DNA of 48,840 nucleotides from JARRRL01 sp037380725 (GCA_037380725.1 JARRRL010000087.1:1-48840); one strand, 5' to 3'; shown: positions 20,508-29,939, counted from the stretch's first letter. A program made the numbers and translations. Notes: generated by a model from the sequence alone, not told the origin.

Positions 20508-21386
20508 ATGGCGATTACCGCTGCTTTGGTTAAAGAACTGCGTGAAAGAACTGGCCTGGGCATGATGGAGTGTAAAAAAGCACTGGTGGAAACCAACGGT
20601 GATATTGAAACGGCCATTGAAAATTTGCGCAAATCTGGCCAAGCCAAGGCGGCTAAAAAGGCTGGACGGACAGCGGCTGAGGGTGTAGTAGCCGTGCAGT
20701 CGGGAAAAGGTTATGGGTTGATGCTTGAAGTCAACAGTGAAACAGACTTTGTGGCGATGGACGATAATTTCAAGCAATTCGTCGAAGCGGTGGTGGTGCG
20801 CGCTTTTGAACTGAAGCAGCCGAATGTTGCTGAGTTGGCTACTTGTCCGATCCGCGAGGGTGAGTCCACAAGCGTAGAGGAAGCGCGTCAGGCTCTCGTG
20901 CAGAAAGTGGGTGAAAACATCCAGATTCGTCGTGCCCAAGAGGTGGAAGGGGAAGTGATTGGTTCCTATGTGCACAACACCAAAATTGCTGTGTTGGTGG
21001 GGCTGAAAGGGGGAGATGAAGCGCTGGCGAAGGACATAGCGATGCACATTGCGGCAGCGAATCCAATTGTGTGTAAGCCAGAAGATTTACCGGCGGATGT
21101 ACTGGAGAAGGAAAAGGAAATTTATCTGGCTCAAGCGGCATCAAGTGGTAAACCGGCTGAGATTGCCGAGAAAATGGTTCAAGGTCGTTTGAGAAAATAC
21201 CAGGAAGAAGTCAGTTTGGTAGCACAAGCTTTTGTGAAAGATCCTGATCAAAAAATAGGAGATCTCTTGAAGCGGGCTGAGGCGGATGTGTTGGCGTTTG
21301 TTCGTTTTGAAGTGGGAGAAGGCATTGAAAAAGAAGAAAAAGATTTTGCTACCGAGGTGATGGAGCAAGCCAAAGGACAGGCGTAA
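20508..21386 (+). CDS. tsf: Translation elongation factor Ts
   Basis: 292 residues. EF-Ts is the nucleotide exchange factor of EF-Tu. The N-terminal UBA-like domain (ALVKELRERTGLGMMECKKAL) with the TDFV motif (SETDFVAMDDNF, about residue 80) and the C-terminal dimerisation domain are complete. ATG has GAGG 8 nt upstream. A strong hairpin terminator follows 19 bp after the stop, so rpsB-tsf is probably a unit separate from pyrH. Confidence 0.97.
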   Translation: MAITAALVKELRERTGLGMMECKKALVETNGDIETAIENLRKSGQAKAAKKAGRTAAEGVVAVQSGKGYGLMLEVNSETDFVAMDDNFKQFVEAVVVRAFELKQPNVAELATCPIREGESTSVEEARQALVQKVGENIQIRRAQEVEGEVIGSYVHNTKIAVLVGLKGGDEALAKDIAMHIAAANPIVCKPEDLPADVLEKEKEIYLAQAASSGKPAEIAEKMVQGRLRKYQEEVSLVAQAFVKDPDQKIGDLLKRAEADVLAFVRFEVGEGIEKEEKDFATEVMEQAKGQA

Positions 21387-21405
21387 TGAATGGTTGAGCC
21401 AGGAG

Positions 21406-21434
21406 AGCCATTCGGGGAGACCCGAATGGCTTTT
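21406..21434 (+). terminator. Rho-independent terminator after tsf
   Basis: AGCCATTCGGG (21406-21416) and CCCGAATGGCT (21421-21431) are perfectly complementary around a GAGA tetraloop and are followed by T residues. Confidence 0.9.
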
Positions 21435-21497
21435 GTGTATCTGGTCGCTGTGTTTTGTGTTGTGACACGCAGCAGGCAGTTCGGTGTGTGCGCTGAC

Positions 21498-21536
21498 TGT
21501 TAATGTAAGTTGTTAATGTCAAGTGTTGATGTCAGG
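21498..21536. repeat. 13-bp tandem array, three copies
   Basis: TGTTAATGTAAGT, TGTTAATGTCAAG and TGTTGATGTCAGG follow one another without spacing, upstream of pyrH. Confidence 0.85.
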
Positions 21537-21640
21537 CTGTGAAGGGCGGTTGAAGCAACGTTTAACGATTGAGGGGTGTACGGGCGCCACACTGGGGCCG
21601 TGTACGAAACAACGTGGCCCAATTGGGGAGAGTGTTGAGC

Positions 21641-22387
21641 ATGCCAAACAAGACAAAACCGTCGAAATATCGCCGCATATTACTGAAATTGAGCGGTGAG
21701 GCATTAATGGGCGACGAAAGTTTTGGGATTGATCCTAAAATTCTTGATCGTATGGCTTTGGAGTTGGGGCAACTGGTTGGCATTGGCGTTCAAGTTGGTT
21801 TGGTCGTAGGCGGTGGTAATTTATTTCGTGGCTCCACCTTGCAGGAAGCGGGTTTGGACCGCGTAGTGGGTGATCACATGGGGATGTTGGCCACCGTGAT
21901 GAACGGTTTGGCGCTGCGTGACGCGCTCACGCGTTCCAATATATCAACGCAGCTCATGTCAGCGATCCCCATGTCAGGCGTGGTGGAGCAGTATGATCGT
22001 TTACGGGCTATTCAGTACTTGAGTAAAGGCGATGTGGTGATATTTTCGGCAGGGACTGGTAATCCTTTTTTTACGACCGATTCCGCCGCCTGTTTGCGTG
22101 CGATAGAAATTAACGCGGATGCTGTTTTTAAAGCCACAAAGGTGGATGGTGTTTATTCGGCTGATCCGATGAAGGATTCATCAGCGGTACGTTATGAGTT
22201 TTTGACTTTTGACGAGGTGTTGACGCGTAAATTGTCGGTGATGGATTCGACGGCGATCTGTTTGTGTCGAGATTACGACATGCCCATCCGCGTGTTTGAT
22301 ATGCTTGAGGTGGGAGCGCTCTTAAATTTGATTGTGGGCGCGGATAAAGGCACATTAGTGGCGCATGATCGGGAAGTCGATGCCTAG
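21641..22387 (+). CDS. pyrH: Uridylate kinase (UMP kinase)
   Basis: 248 residues, an amino-acid-kinase-fold enzyme that makes UDP from UMP with ATP. The phosphate-binding loop (ILLKLSGEALMG), GGGNLFRG, DHMGMLATVMNGLALRDAL and DPMKDSSAVRYE (where the family usually has DPxKxPxAxxY) are visible. Start ATG 21641 has GGGGAGAG 8 nt upstream; the reading frame is open further back to 21569 but that leader has no family counterpart. Followed by frr. Confidence 0.96.
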   Translation: MPNKTKPSKYRRILLKLSGEALMGDESFGIDPKILDRMALELGQLVGIGVQVGLVVGGGNLFRGSTLQEAGLDRVVGDHMGMLATVMNGLALRDALTRSNISTQLMSAIPMSGVVEQYDRLRAIQYLSKGDVVIFSAGTGNPFFTTDSAACLRAIEINADAVFKATKVDGVYSADPMKDSSAVRYEFLTFDEVLTRKLSVMDSTAICLCRDYDMPIRVFDMLEVGALLNLIVGADKGTLVAHDREVDA

Positions 22388-22540
22388 TTTTGCGAGAACG
22401 TGTTGATCGCGCATGTAAGTGATCGAGTGTGTAAGGGTGCGCTGCCTGATGGGGCTCCGATGTGTGTTCTGAGTTGAGTGTGCGTGGTCTTTGGGACAAC
22501 ACCGGAGGTAATGATTGGTGAATGTGGGAGTAGTGTGACG

Positions 22541-23098
22541 GTGATTGACGATATCAAAACCGATGCGGAAAAGCGCATGAAAAAGTCCATTGAAATGCTG
22601 GAAAGTGCTTTCAGTAAAGTGAGAACGGGGCGCGCGCATCCCAGTATTTTGGACGGTATAAACGTTAAATATTACGGTCAAGCTGTGCCGTTGAAGCAAG
22701 TGGCGCAAATCACCGTCGAAGACGGGCGGACATTGCTCATTAAGCCCTTTGAGCGTGGGACTTCACAAGATATCGAACGAGCGATACACGCTTCGGATAT
22801 TGGGTTGAATCCGTCGTCCAATGGCGAGGTCATTCGATTGCCCACGCCGCCTTTGACGGAGGATCGGCGTCGTGACTTGATTAAAGTGGTGCGGGGCGAG
22901 GCTGAAAATGCGCGTGTGGCGTTGCGGAATGTACGACGCGATGCGAATCAGATGGTCAAAGATTTATTGAAAGAAAAAGAGATCAGTGAGGATGATGCTC
23001 GGCAAGGTGAAGAACAAATACAAAAGTTGACCAACCATTATGTCGATCGAGTTGCCGAGTTGTTAGAAAAGAAAGAAAAAGATCTAATGGAGTTCTGA
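22541..23098 (+). CDS. frr: Ribosome recycling factor
   Basis: 185 residues with this start, exactly the family length. RRF with EF-G splits post-termination ribosomes. The signature KVRTGRAHPSILDGINVKYYG and the C-terminal helix DLLKEKEISEDDARQGEEQIQKLT are present. The start chosen is GTG 22541 (VIDDIKTDAEKRMKKS), with GGGAG 10 nt upstream; GTG 22535 is a close alternative and ATG 22511 would add ten residues that the family lacks. Its TGA overlaps the uppS ATG by one base. Confidence 0.94.
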   Translation: MIDDIKTDAEKRMKKSIEMLESAFSKVRTGRAHPSILDGINVKYYGQAVPLKQVAQITVEDGRTLLIKPFERGTSQDIERAIHASDIGLNPSSNGEVIRLPTPPLTEDRRRDLIKVVRGEAENARVALRNVRRDANQMVKDLLKEKEISEDDARQGEEQIQKLTNHYVDRVAELLEKKEKDLMEF

Positions 23099-23979
23099 TG
23101 TCTGAATACACGAAGAAACCTGTTCAGTCGCTCAGTGTGCCCGATGTGAATGTGCCCGATGTGAGCGCGCCTGATGTGATGGACGCGCCTCATTCGGGAA
23201 AGCCACGACACATCGCAATCATCATGGATGGTAATAATCGGTGGGCTCGTCAGCGTGGATTACCGAGCATAGAGGGCCACCGGGCGGGTGCGAAAGCGCT
23301 GCGCGTTGTGGTAGAAGAATGTGTTCGGCAAGGTATTGAAGCATTAACTGTTTTTGCTTTCAGCAGTGAGAATTGGCGGCGACCACCACAGGAAGTGAGT
23401 GGTCTGATGGAGCTGCTGGTGCAAGCATTGCGTGAAGAGGTTCCGTCGCTGCACGAGCATGATATCGCCGTTCGTTTTATTGGTGATTTGGCGTCTTTTG
23501 AGCCAACCTTGCAACAGGCGATGCATGAGGCGGTAACATTGACGAGCGCCAATCGGCGTCTTGTGCTAAATGTGGCTGTGAATTATGGCGGACGATGGGA
23601 TATCGCTCGTGCGGTTCAATCGTTCGCGAATGATGCACTCAATGGTGTTACGGACCCATCGTCTGTGACAGAGCACACGCTCGCCTCCTATTTTTCCTTG
23701 TCTGATTTGCCAGAAGTAGATTTGTACATTCGTACAGGTGGTGAGTTTCGCCTCAGTAATTTCTTGTTGTGGCAAGCCGCTTACGCTGAATTGTATTTCA
23801 GTGAGCTGTTGTGGCCGGATTTCAATGAGGCTACTTTGCTGGCGGCGATTGCCGAATACGCTCAGCGACAGCGTCGTTTTGGTCGAACGGGTGATCAAGT
23901 TCAGGCGCTCATTCAGTCTTCCTCGACGGCGACTGCTCAGGCTGTGGATTCCGACGCAGCAGGTGATAACGCGTGTTAA
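23098..23979 (+). CDS. uppS: Undecaprenyl diphosphate synthase (cis-prenyltransferase)
   Basis: 293 residues. UppS condenses isopentenyl diphosphate units onto farnesyl diphosphate to make the C55 carrier for cell-wall synthesis. Motifs: IAIIMDGNNRWARQRGLPSIEGHRAG (catalytic Asp, diphosphate loop), FAFSSENWRRP, and the C-terminal RTGGEFRLSNFLLWQ and YFSELLWPDF. ATG overlaps the frr stop (TGATG), so translation is coupled. The N-terminal extension of about 35 residues before the core contains the tandem motif VPDVN, VPDVS, APDVM; see the repeat entry. The C-terminal tail is Ser/Thr/Ala-rich. Confidence 0.95.
   Translation: MSEYTKKPVQSLSVPDVNVPDVSAPDVMDAPHSGKPRHIAIIMDGNNRWARQRGLPSIEGHRAGAKALRVVVEECVRQGIEALTVFAFSSENWRRPPQEVSGLMELLVQALREEVPSLHEHDIAVRFIGDLASFEPTLQQAMHEAVTLTSANRRLVLNVAVNYGGRWDIARAVQSFANDALNGVTDPSSVTEHTLASYFSLSDLPEVDLYIRTGGEFRLSNFLLWQAAYAELYFSELLWPDFNEATLLAAIAEYAQRQRRFGRTGDQVQALIQSSSTATAQAVDSDAAGDNAC
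23137..23181. repeat. 15-bp in-frame tandem array in the uppS 5' end
   Basis: GTGCCCGATGTGAAT, GTGCCCGATGTGAGC and GCGCCTGATGTGATG follow without spacing and encode VPDVN-VPDVS-APDVM. The unit is a multiple of three, so it adds residues without breaking the frame. Confidence 0.92.
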
Positions 23980-24785
23980 TACAGCGTTTTTTGACGGCGT
24001 TGGTCTTGGTGCCGCTTAGTGTTGCGGCTGTGCTGCTGACTTCCTCCGTCCAATTTTGTTTTTTTATTAGCGCTGTGGTGTTGGTTGCCGCGTGGGAATG
24101 GGCGGTGTTACTGAACGCACCGTTGTGGGGTCGTTTGCTGTATGCCTTAGGGCTCGGGGCGGCGATGTTTGTGATGTACCTGCACCCGTTACTGTGGCGA
24201 CCGCTGTGTTTTGCGGCGGTGCTTTTTTGGTTGCTGGCTCTGTACTGGGTTCTGCAATATCCAAAGTCAAAATCGGTGTGGTATCGGCCAGTTGTGGTGT
24301 GGGTGTTGGGGTTGTGCGTGTTGCTACCTAGCTGGGTGTCGTTGATGGTGTTGCGTCATGACATGACGCATAGTTATTGGGTGTTGTACGCCATGTCGAC
24401 GGTGTGGGTTGCGGATACGGCAGCTTATTTTTTGGGCAAAGCGTTTGGACGACGAAAGTTAGCGCCTGTGGTTTCACCGGGTAAATCAGTCGCCGGGGTG
24501 GTGGGTGGCGTGGTAACCGTCATTGCGCTTTCTGTTCTACTGTCAATCGCCATCGATTTGGAACCCATTGTGGCCCTGTGGTTAACGGTTGCATCGGGAG
24601 CGGCTGCGTTGTTTTCCGTTCTGGGGGATTTATTTGAAAGTATGGTGAAACGAAGCGTCGGCGTGAAAGACAGTGGACAATGGTTACCGGGGCATGGCGG
24701 TATACTGGACCGGGTTGATGCACTGACCAGTGCGATACCTTTTTTTACCGTTATTTACGTTTGGTTTTTGTCTGGCCGCTTGTAG
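23973..24785 (+). CDS. cdsA: Phosphatidate cytidylyltransferase (CDP-diglyceride synthase)
   Basis: 270 residues, a polytopic inner-membrane enzyme that makes CDP-diacylglycerol from phosphatidic acid and CTP. About eight hydrophobic segments are visible. The C-terminal signature spans SPGKSVAGVVGG and SVGVKDSGQWLPGHGGILDRVDAL, with the aspartates of the active site. Start GTG 23973 overlaps the last 7 bases of uppS. Followed by dxr after 46 bp. Confidence 0.95.
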   Translation: MLIQRFLTALVLVPLSVAAVLLTSSVQFCFFISAVVLVAAWEWAVLLNAPLWGRLLYALGLGAAMFVMYLHPLLWRPLCFAAVLFWLLALYWVLQYPKSKSVWYRPVVVWVLGLCVLLPSWVSLMVLRHDMTHSYWVLYAMSTVWVADTAAYFLGKAFGRRKLAPVVSPGKSVAGVVGGVVTVIALSVLLSIAIDLEPIVALWLTVASGAAALFSVLGDLFESMVKRSVGVKDSGQWLPGHGGILDRVDALTSAIPFFTVIYVWFLSGRL

Positions 24786-24831
24786 CGGCGAGGCGTGTGC
24801 GGTGAGCGCGGTGGATTAAGGAGCAGCAGAG

Positions 24832-25922
24832 GTGAATTCGTTTAGCCAGTCGAGGTCGGTTGTGATACTTGGTGCGACGGGGAGCGTTGGCGTCGCGACG
24901 TTGGATGTAATCCAGCAACACCCGGAGTCGTGTAGATTATTTTGATATGATGCTAAACGAGACCATCAGAGAAAGGTTGAAAAAATACGCGTTCAACAAA
25001 CAAAATAATCGATTTTGACGCGATTGTGGGGTGTGCCGGACTGAAGCCAACTTTGGCGGCGGCTCAAGCGGGTAAGCGTTTGTTGTTGGCAAATAAAGAA
25101 TCGTTGGTGGTGGCCGGCGAACTATTGATTCGTGTGGCGGCTGAATCGGGCGCCGTGATTCTGCCGATAGACAGTGAACATAATGCGATTTATCAAGCGG
25201 CGCCAGCGGGTTTACCATGTGGTGCAGAGGCGGGTGATTTTTTGAAGCGTTCCGGTGTGCGGCGCCTGTTTTTGATGGCCTCTGGCGGTCCGTTTCGTAC
25301 TGCCCCTGCTGCTGAGCTCGAACGCGTTACGCCTCAACAAGCATTGCGGCACCCTGTGTGGCGAATGGGGCCGAAGATCTCGATCGATTGCGCCACGATG
25401 ATGAACAAAGGTTTGGAACTGATTGAAGCGTGTTGGCTGTTCGATGTTGCCCCCGACGATGTCAAAATTGTTGTGCATCCTGAAGCGGTGATTCACGGTA
25501 TGGTCGAGTACGTAGATGGCTCAGTGATTGCACACATGGCCTCGGCGGACATGCGCATACCCATTGCCTATGGGTTGCACTGGCCGAATCGAGTGGCTTC
25601 TGGCGTCGAACCTTTAGATATCTTTACCTTAGATGGATTATCCTTTGCCGAGTCGGATGCGCAAAAATTTCCGTGTTTAAGGTTGGCGAGACAGGCTATG
25701 GTGGCCGGTGGCATTGCACCGGCAACATTGAATGCCGCTAATGAGGAGGCGGTGGCGGCTTTTCTTGCGGAACAAATTGCTTTCACGGCTATTCCTACTC
25801 TGGTGGAAGCTGCGCTGGATTGCGCGGATTGGCGCGAAGCGAGTAGTGTAGAGGCTGTGTTGGCAGCGGATGCCGCCGCTCGGCGTGTTGTCCAGGATCG
25901 CATTGCGGCGTATGCCGTGTAA
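24832..25922 (+). pseudogene. dxr: 1-deoxy-D-xylulose 5-phosphate reductoisomerase, central N-domain replaced
   Basis: Dxr makes 2-C-methyl-D-erythritol 4-phosphate, the first committed step of the MEP isoprenoid pathway, and follows cdsA in the usual order. The 5' part reads VILGATGSVGVATLDVIQQHPESCRL (NADPH loop GATGSVG) and runs into a stop at 24943. The 3' part from about 25018 reads DAIVGCAGLKPTLAAAQAGK, LLANKESLVVAGEL and DSEHNAIYQ, then is intact to the C-terminus. About 70 residues of the NADPH domain between these blocks are missing; in their place stand about 76 AT-rich bases (24935-25010) with stops. As written no functional enzyme results. GTG start with GGAG about 12 nt upstream (24820-24823). 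Confidence 0.85.
24935..25010. other. Foreign-looking 76-bp segment inside dxr with inverted ends
   Basis: The ends are a perfect 10-bp inverted repeat, GATTATTTTG (24935-24944) and CAAAATAATC (25001-25010). The segment counts 24 G or C in 76 bases, much lower than the flanks. No matching target-site duplication was seen. It could be a MITE-like remnant, filler DNA at a deletion, or a wrong gap closure. Confidence 0.6.
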
Positions 25923-25939
25923 TCAAGTGGCGATGATAC

Positions 25940-25962
25940 GAATGAAGATAGGAATGAAGATA
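25940..25962. repeat. Direct repeat, 12-bp period, two copies
   Basis: GAATGAAGATA occurs at 25940-25950 and at 25952-25962 in the dxr-rseP spacer. Confidence 0.8.
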
Positions 25963-26087
25963 CAAATAAAGTGGGCTGATGTCTGGTATGGTGTGATGCC
26001 TGGATCAGACGCAATGATAGCCTCTGATAGGGTGTGATAGCGGTTTTCTTGAGGTGAGGGGGGAGTCGATCGTGGGTGCTTGTTGTC

Positions 26088-26124
26088 TGAAGGTCTTTGT
26101 TTGAAGGTCTTTGTTGAAGGTCTA
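26088..26124. repeat. 13/14-bp tandem array before rseP, two full copies and a partial
   Basis: TGAAGGTCTTTGT at 26088-26100 and 26102-26114, then the partial TGAAGGTCTA at 26115-26124, immediately before the rseP ribosome-site region. Confidence 0.85.
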
Positions 26125-26143
26125 AGAGGTCTTGAGTTTTACT

Positions 26144-27505
26144 ATGTTTGAGTTATTGCGTACCGTTTTGTCTTTCTTGCTGGCCTTGGGTATTTTGGTC
26201 ACGATTCATGAGTATGGCCACTTTTGGATGGCGCGGTATTTCGGTATTCGGGTCTTGCGTTTTTCCATCGGTTTTGGAAACCCCTTGCTAAAGTGGCGCG
26301 ATAGGCGAGGCACTGAATATTGGGTAGCGACGATCCCGTTGGGGGGATACGTTAAATTGCTTGACCGGCGTGAAGGGCCGGTGCCAGAGTCCTTGACGGC
26401 GGAGGAGTTCAGTCTTCGTCCAATTTATCAACGTTTAGCGGTGTATTTTGCTGGACCTGCCATCAATTTGATTTTTGCGTTTGTGCTCTATTGGTTTTTG
26501 TTTGTGCTGGGTGTATCGGTGTTGATTCCTCGTGTGGGGGACGTGCCGACGAACACGCCGGTCGCGGAAGCCGGGTTTGAGCGTGGTCAAGAAATCGTGT
26601 CTGTCGATGGCCGGATCACGCAGAGTTGGGAAGATGTGAGTTTCGCGTTGGTGGATCGTTTGGGTGATACCGGACAAATTCGTTTTGAGGTCATGCAGGC
26701 AGACCGTGGCGTGCCGCGTGTATTGACCGTGCCGATTGAACGGTTTTTGTCGGATGCGCCGCGAGACGCGTCACCGCTGGATCAGCTCGGATTGGCTGTT
26801 TTTGAACCGAGATTGCCTGCGCTGATCGCGGAAGTGATGGCCGGAGGGTCCGCAGAGCGTGCGGGACTCAAAGGGGGAGATCGCGTGCTGTCGGTTGATG
26901 GCAAGCCCATTGATGATTGGTCAGCGTGGGTCAGCGTTGTGCGAGAAAATCCAGGGCGATCTTTAGCGGTTGTGGTTGATCGGGGGGGTGTTTTGGTTGA
27001 TGTGGAGTTGACGCCCGAGCGTGTAGACATTGATGGTTCGCGCGTGGGGCGAATTGGTGCTAAGGCGGCGAAGCCGGATGATGACAAATTGGTGAGAGTG
27101 GTGCGTTTGGGGTTTTTTCCAGCGGCAGGCGCGGCGGCACTGAAAACCTGGGATCGCATTAGCATGACGTTAATGACGCTGGGAAAAATGGTGATGGGAC
27201 GGGTTTCTGTTGAAAATTTGAGTGGCCCCATTACTATTGCGCAAGTGGCTGCTGACACAGCGCGGTATGGTATGGAACCTTTTGTAAACTTTTTGGCGTA
27301 TTTATCCATTAGCTTGGGTATTTTGAACTTATTACCCATCCCCGTGTTAGATGGGGGGCACATTTTGTTTGGGCTGTGCGAGTGGTTGCGTGGCAAACCG
27401 CTGTCTGAAAGAATTCAGCAGATTGGTTTGGGTTTTGGCTTGAGTGTGTTGATGGTGTTCATGGCTCTGGCTTTCTATAACGATTTGATGCGCATAGCGA
27501 ACTAG
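26144..27505 (+). CDS. rseP: RIP-type site-2 zinc metalloprotease RseP
   Basis: 453 residues. RseP cleaves anti-sigma factor RseA within the inner membrane during envelope stress. The zinc motif HEYGH sits in the first transmembrane helix (about residue 22), two PDZ domains follow (about 125-190 and 215-285, with GLKGGDRVLSVDGKPI), and the second metal-binding motif is NLLPIPVLDGGH near the C-terminus. Start ATG 26144 (MFELLRTVLSF); TTG 26132 is also in frame, closer to AGAGG. It lies between dxr and bamA as in most gammaproteobacteria. Confidence 0.95.
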   Translation: MFELLRTVLSFLLALGILVTIHEYGHFWMARYFGIRVLRFSIGFGNPLLKWRDRRGTEYWVATIPLGGYVKLLDRREGPVPESLTAEEFSLRPIYQRLAVYFAGPAINLIFAFVLYWFLFVLGVSVLIPRVGDVPTNTPVAEAGFERGQEIVSVDGRITQSWEDVSFALVDRLGDTGQIRFEVMQADRGVPRVLTVPIERFLSDAPRDASPLDQLGLAVFEPRLPALIAEVMAGGSAERAGLKGGDRVLSVDGKPIDDWSAWVSVVRENPGRSLAVVVDRGGVLVDVELTPERVDIDGSRVGRIGAKAAKPDDDKLVRVVRLGFFPAAGAAALKTWDRISMTLMTLGKMVMGRVSVENLSGPITIAQVAADTARYGMEPFVNFLAYLSISLGILNLLPIPVLDGGHILFGLCEWLRGKPLSERIQQIGLGFGLSVLMVFMALAFYNDLMRIAN

Positions 27506-27574
27506 GTCTTGTTTTGCATGAGCGCTTCAGTTCTACCTGTTAACTCTGCAGTGGATGAGTGAGTTCCCCTGGAC

Positions 27575-29926
27575 ATGCATAAGACAATAAGGTGGTGTTT
27601 GTTTTGTTTGACGCTGGGTTTGGCATCGCCAGTCGTAGCGTTTGAACCGTTTGTCGTGGAAAAAGTGCGCGTGGATGGCCTGCAGCGCTTGCCCGTCAGT
27701 GAAGTGTTTCGCGCTTTACCGTTTAATGAAGGCGATTCGGTCACATCGAGTCTCGTTGCGGTGGCCATCCGGAATCTGTTTGGTTCGGGGAATTACCGTG
27801 ATGTGAGGATAGATCGTTCTGGGAATACACTGGTGGTTGTGGTGGCCGAGAGGCCGTACATCAGTGACTTAGTGATCGACGGGAATAAGTCTATTACCAC
27901 AGAGGATTTGGAAGAGGGCTTAAAAAAAGCGGGCTTGTCGCGTGGCAGTTTGTTGCGTCGGGCGACGCTTGAACGCGTGCAACGGGAGTTGGAGCGGCAG
28001 TATGTGGCGCAAGGGCGTTACGGTGCTCACGTTGAAGCGGAAGTGGCGCCGCGACCGCGTAATCGCGCTGAATTGAAAATCACGATCAAAGAAGGTTCAG
28101 TGGCGAAGATAAAGCAGATTACGATTATTGGGAATTCGATTTTTTCGGACGAGCAATTGTTGGAATTGTTTGAATTGAAAGAAGCGAGTTGGTCCACTTT
28201 TTTCAAAGGCAGCAGTAAGTATGCGCGGGAACGCTTAGCGGGGGATTTGGAACGCCTCAGATCGTTTTATTTGGATCGAGGTTATATTCAGTTCACCCTT
28301 GAGTCGACGCAGGTGGCGATTGATCCCAGCAAGGAACACATTTTTATCACTTTGACTGTTCAAGAAGGGCGTCGTTTTACGCTGGGCGACATTCAGGTGG
28401 CCGGTGTCGTGCCGTTTGCTGAAGAAACACTGAATAATCTGCTTGAAGTTCAGTCGGGGGATATTTTTTCGCGTTTGAAATTGACGCAGACCGAAGACGC
28501 CATTTCACGCAAATTGGGTGACAGCGGCTATACGTTTGCTTCCGTAAAAGGCATTCCCACCGTGAATGAAGACAGCGGTCAGGTTGATGTCACATTTTTG
28601 GTTGAACCCGGTAAGCGGGTAACGGTTCGTCAGGTCAACTTTTTTGGGAATGTTGACACCGCGGATCATGTTATGCGGCGAGAAATGCGTCAAATGGAGG
28701 GGGCCTGGGCTTCCTCGGAGAAAATCGAATTATCTAAGGTACGCTTGCAGCGCTTGGGATTTTTTAAAGGCGTTACCGTCGAAACGCCGCGTGTACCCGG
28801 GACAGACGATCAGGTGGATGTGAACGTCACGGTGGAAGAGCAGCCTTCAGGTTCAATTGGTGCCAGCATTGGGTATCAAGGTGGAGCGGGTGTGGTATTT
28901 GGCGCCAGTGTGAGCCAACGCAATTTCTTGGGAACGGGTAATCAGGTTGAATTTGTATTGCAACGCACGCGATTACGTGATTCGTACCGATTTGAGTTTC
29001 ATGATCCGTATTACACCATTGATGGGGTCAGCAGAGGTTTTAATTTTTATTTCAGTGAGACGGATTTTTCCGGTAGTGATTTGTCGCGTTACCGAGCGGA
29101 TGCCAAGGGCGTTAATGTTAATTTTGGCTATCCCATTAACGAAAATACGCGACTGGATTTTTCGTTGGGTTTTGATGGAACGCGCATTTACGCGCAAGGG
29201 GGGAGTGATGCGGTGCGTTCTGACACACACGTCTTGGACTTTATCGAATACCCGACTCCCTTTGATCCGGGTGTGGGCGTCAGATCGAAGCGGTTTTTGT
29301 CGTATGTGGCGGCGGGCAGTTGGCGGCGCAGTACCTTGAACAAAGGCCTTTTGCCAGATCGAGGAACGTCTAATCGTATTGCCTTGGAGCTGGGTTTGCC
29401 CGGGGCGGATCTGGAATATTACAAGCTCAATTATCAAGGCGATTTTTATTTCCCCTTGAATGACACGTTTACGTTGCGTACCCGCACTGAGTTGGGATAC
29501 GGTGATGGTTACAGCGACACCGATGTTTTGCCTTTTTACAAACACTATTTTTCGGGTGGAATGGGTTCCGTTCGTGGTTTTGAAAGTCGAACCTTGGGGC
29601 CGGTGGATGACACGGCGACACCCGATCCGTTTGGGGGAAACTTACTGACGGAAGTCTCGTTGGAATTTATCTTCCCGGCGCCTTTTGTGAAAGACAAGCG
29701 TACGGTGAGAACGGCGTTCTTTGTGGATGGCGGTAATGTGTTTGATACGAAGCGCAGCGATGAAAACTTTGATTTTGATGTGAGTGAGTTTCGCTATTCG
29801 ACGGGTTTGGAATTGACGTGGATTACCGCGTTGGCGCCATTGAGTTTTACTTTTTCGAAAGCATTCAATGAAGCCGATACCGATCAAACAGAAACATTTG
29901 GTTTTACGTTTGGCACGGTTTTTTAG
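27575..29926 (+). CDS. bamA: Outer membrane protein assembly factor BamA
   Basis: 783 residues. BamA is the core of the BAM complex that folds beta-barrel proteins into the outer membrane. A signal peptide ends near SPVVAFEPF; five POTRA domains follow (about 22-420, the first beginning FVVEKVRVDGLQRL), then a 16-strand barrel with the conserved VRGF loop (GSVRGFESRTLGP, about residue 660) and a terminal aromatic beta-signal FGFTFGTVF. Complete and without frame damage. Start ATG 27575. Confidence 0.96.
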   Translation: MHKTIRWCLFCLTLGLASPVVAFEPFVVEKVRVDGLQRLPVSEVFRALPFNEGDSVTSSLVAVAIRNLFGSGNYRDVRIDRSGNTLVVVVAERPYISDLVIDGNKSITTEDLEEGLKKAGLSRGSLLRRATLERVQRELERQYVAQGRYGAHVEAEVAPRPRNRAELKITIKEGSVAKIKQITIIGNSIFSDEQLLELFELKEASWSTFFKGSSKYARERLAGDLERLRSFYLDRGYIQFTLESTQVAIDPSKEHIFITLTVQEGRRFTLGDIQVAGVVPFAEETLNNLLEVQSGDIFSRLKLTQTEDAISRKLGDSGYTFASVKGIPTVNEDSGQVDVTFLVEPGKRVTVRQVNFFGNVDTADHVMRREMRQMEGAWASSEKIELSKVRLQRLGFFKGVTVETPRVPGTDDQVDVNVTVEEQPSGSIGASIGYQGGAGVVFGASVSQRNFLGTGNQVEFVLQRTRLRDSYRFEFHDPYYTIDGVSRGFNFYFSETDFSGSDLSRYRADAKGVNVNFGYPINENTRLDFSLGFDGTRIYAQGGSDAVRSDTHVLDFIEYPTPFDPGVGVRSKRFLSYVAAGSWRRSTLNKGLLPDRGTSNRIALELGLPGADLEYYKLNYQGDFYFPLNDTFTLRTRTELGYGDGYSDTDVLPFYKHYFSGGMGSVRGFESRTLGPVDDTATPDPFGGNLLTEVSLEFIFPAPFVKDKRTVRTAFFVDGGNVFDTKRSDENFDFDVSEFRYSTGLELTWITALAPLSFTFSKAFNEADTDQTETFGFTFGTVF

Positions 29927-29939
29927 TGTGCGCCATGGT

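Noticed and set aside
22478..22540. N-terminal extension of ribosome recycling factor
   Set aside because: GTG 22541 gives the exact family length of 185 residues and the expected first residues.
24935..25010. Complete insertion sequence in dxr
   Set aside because: There is no transposase and no target-site duplication; only short inverted ends are present.
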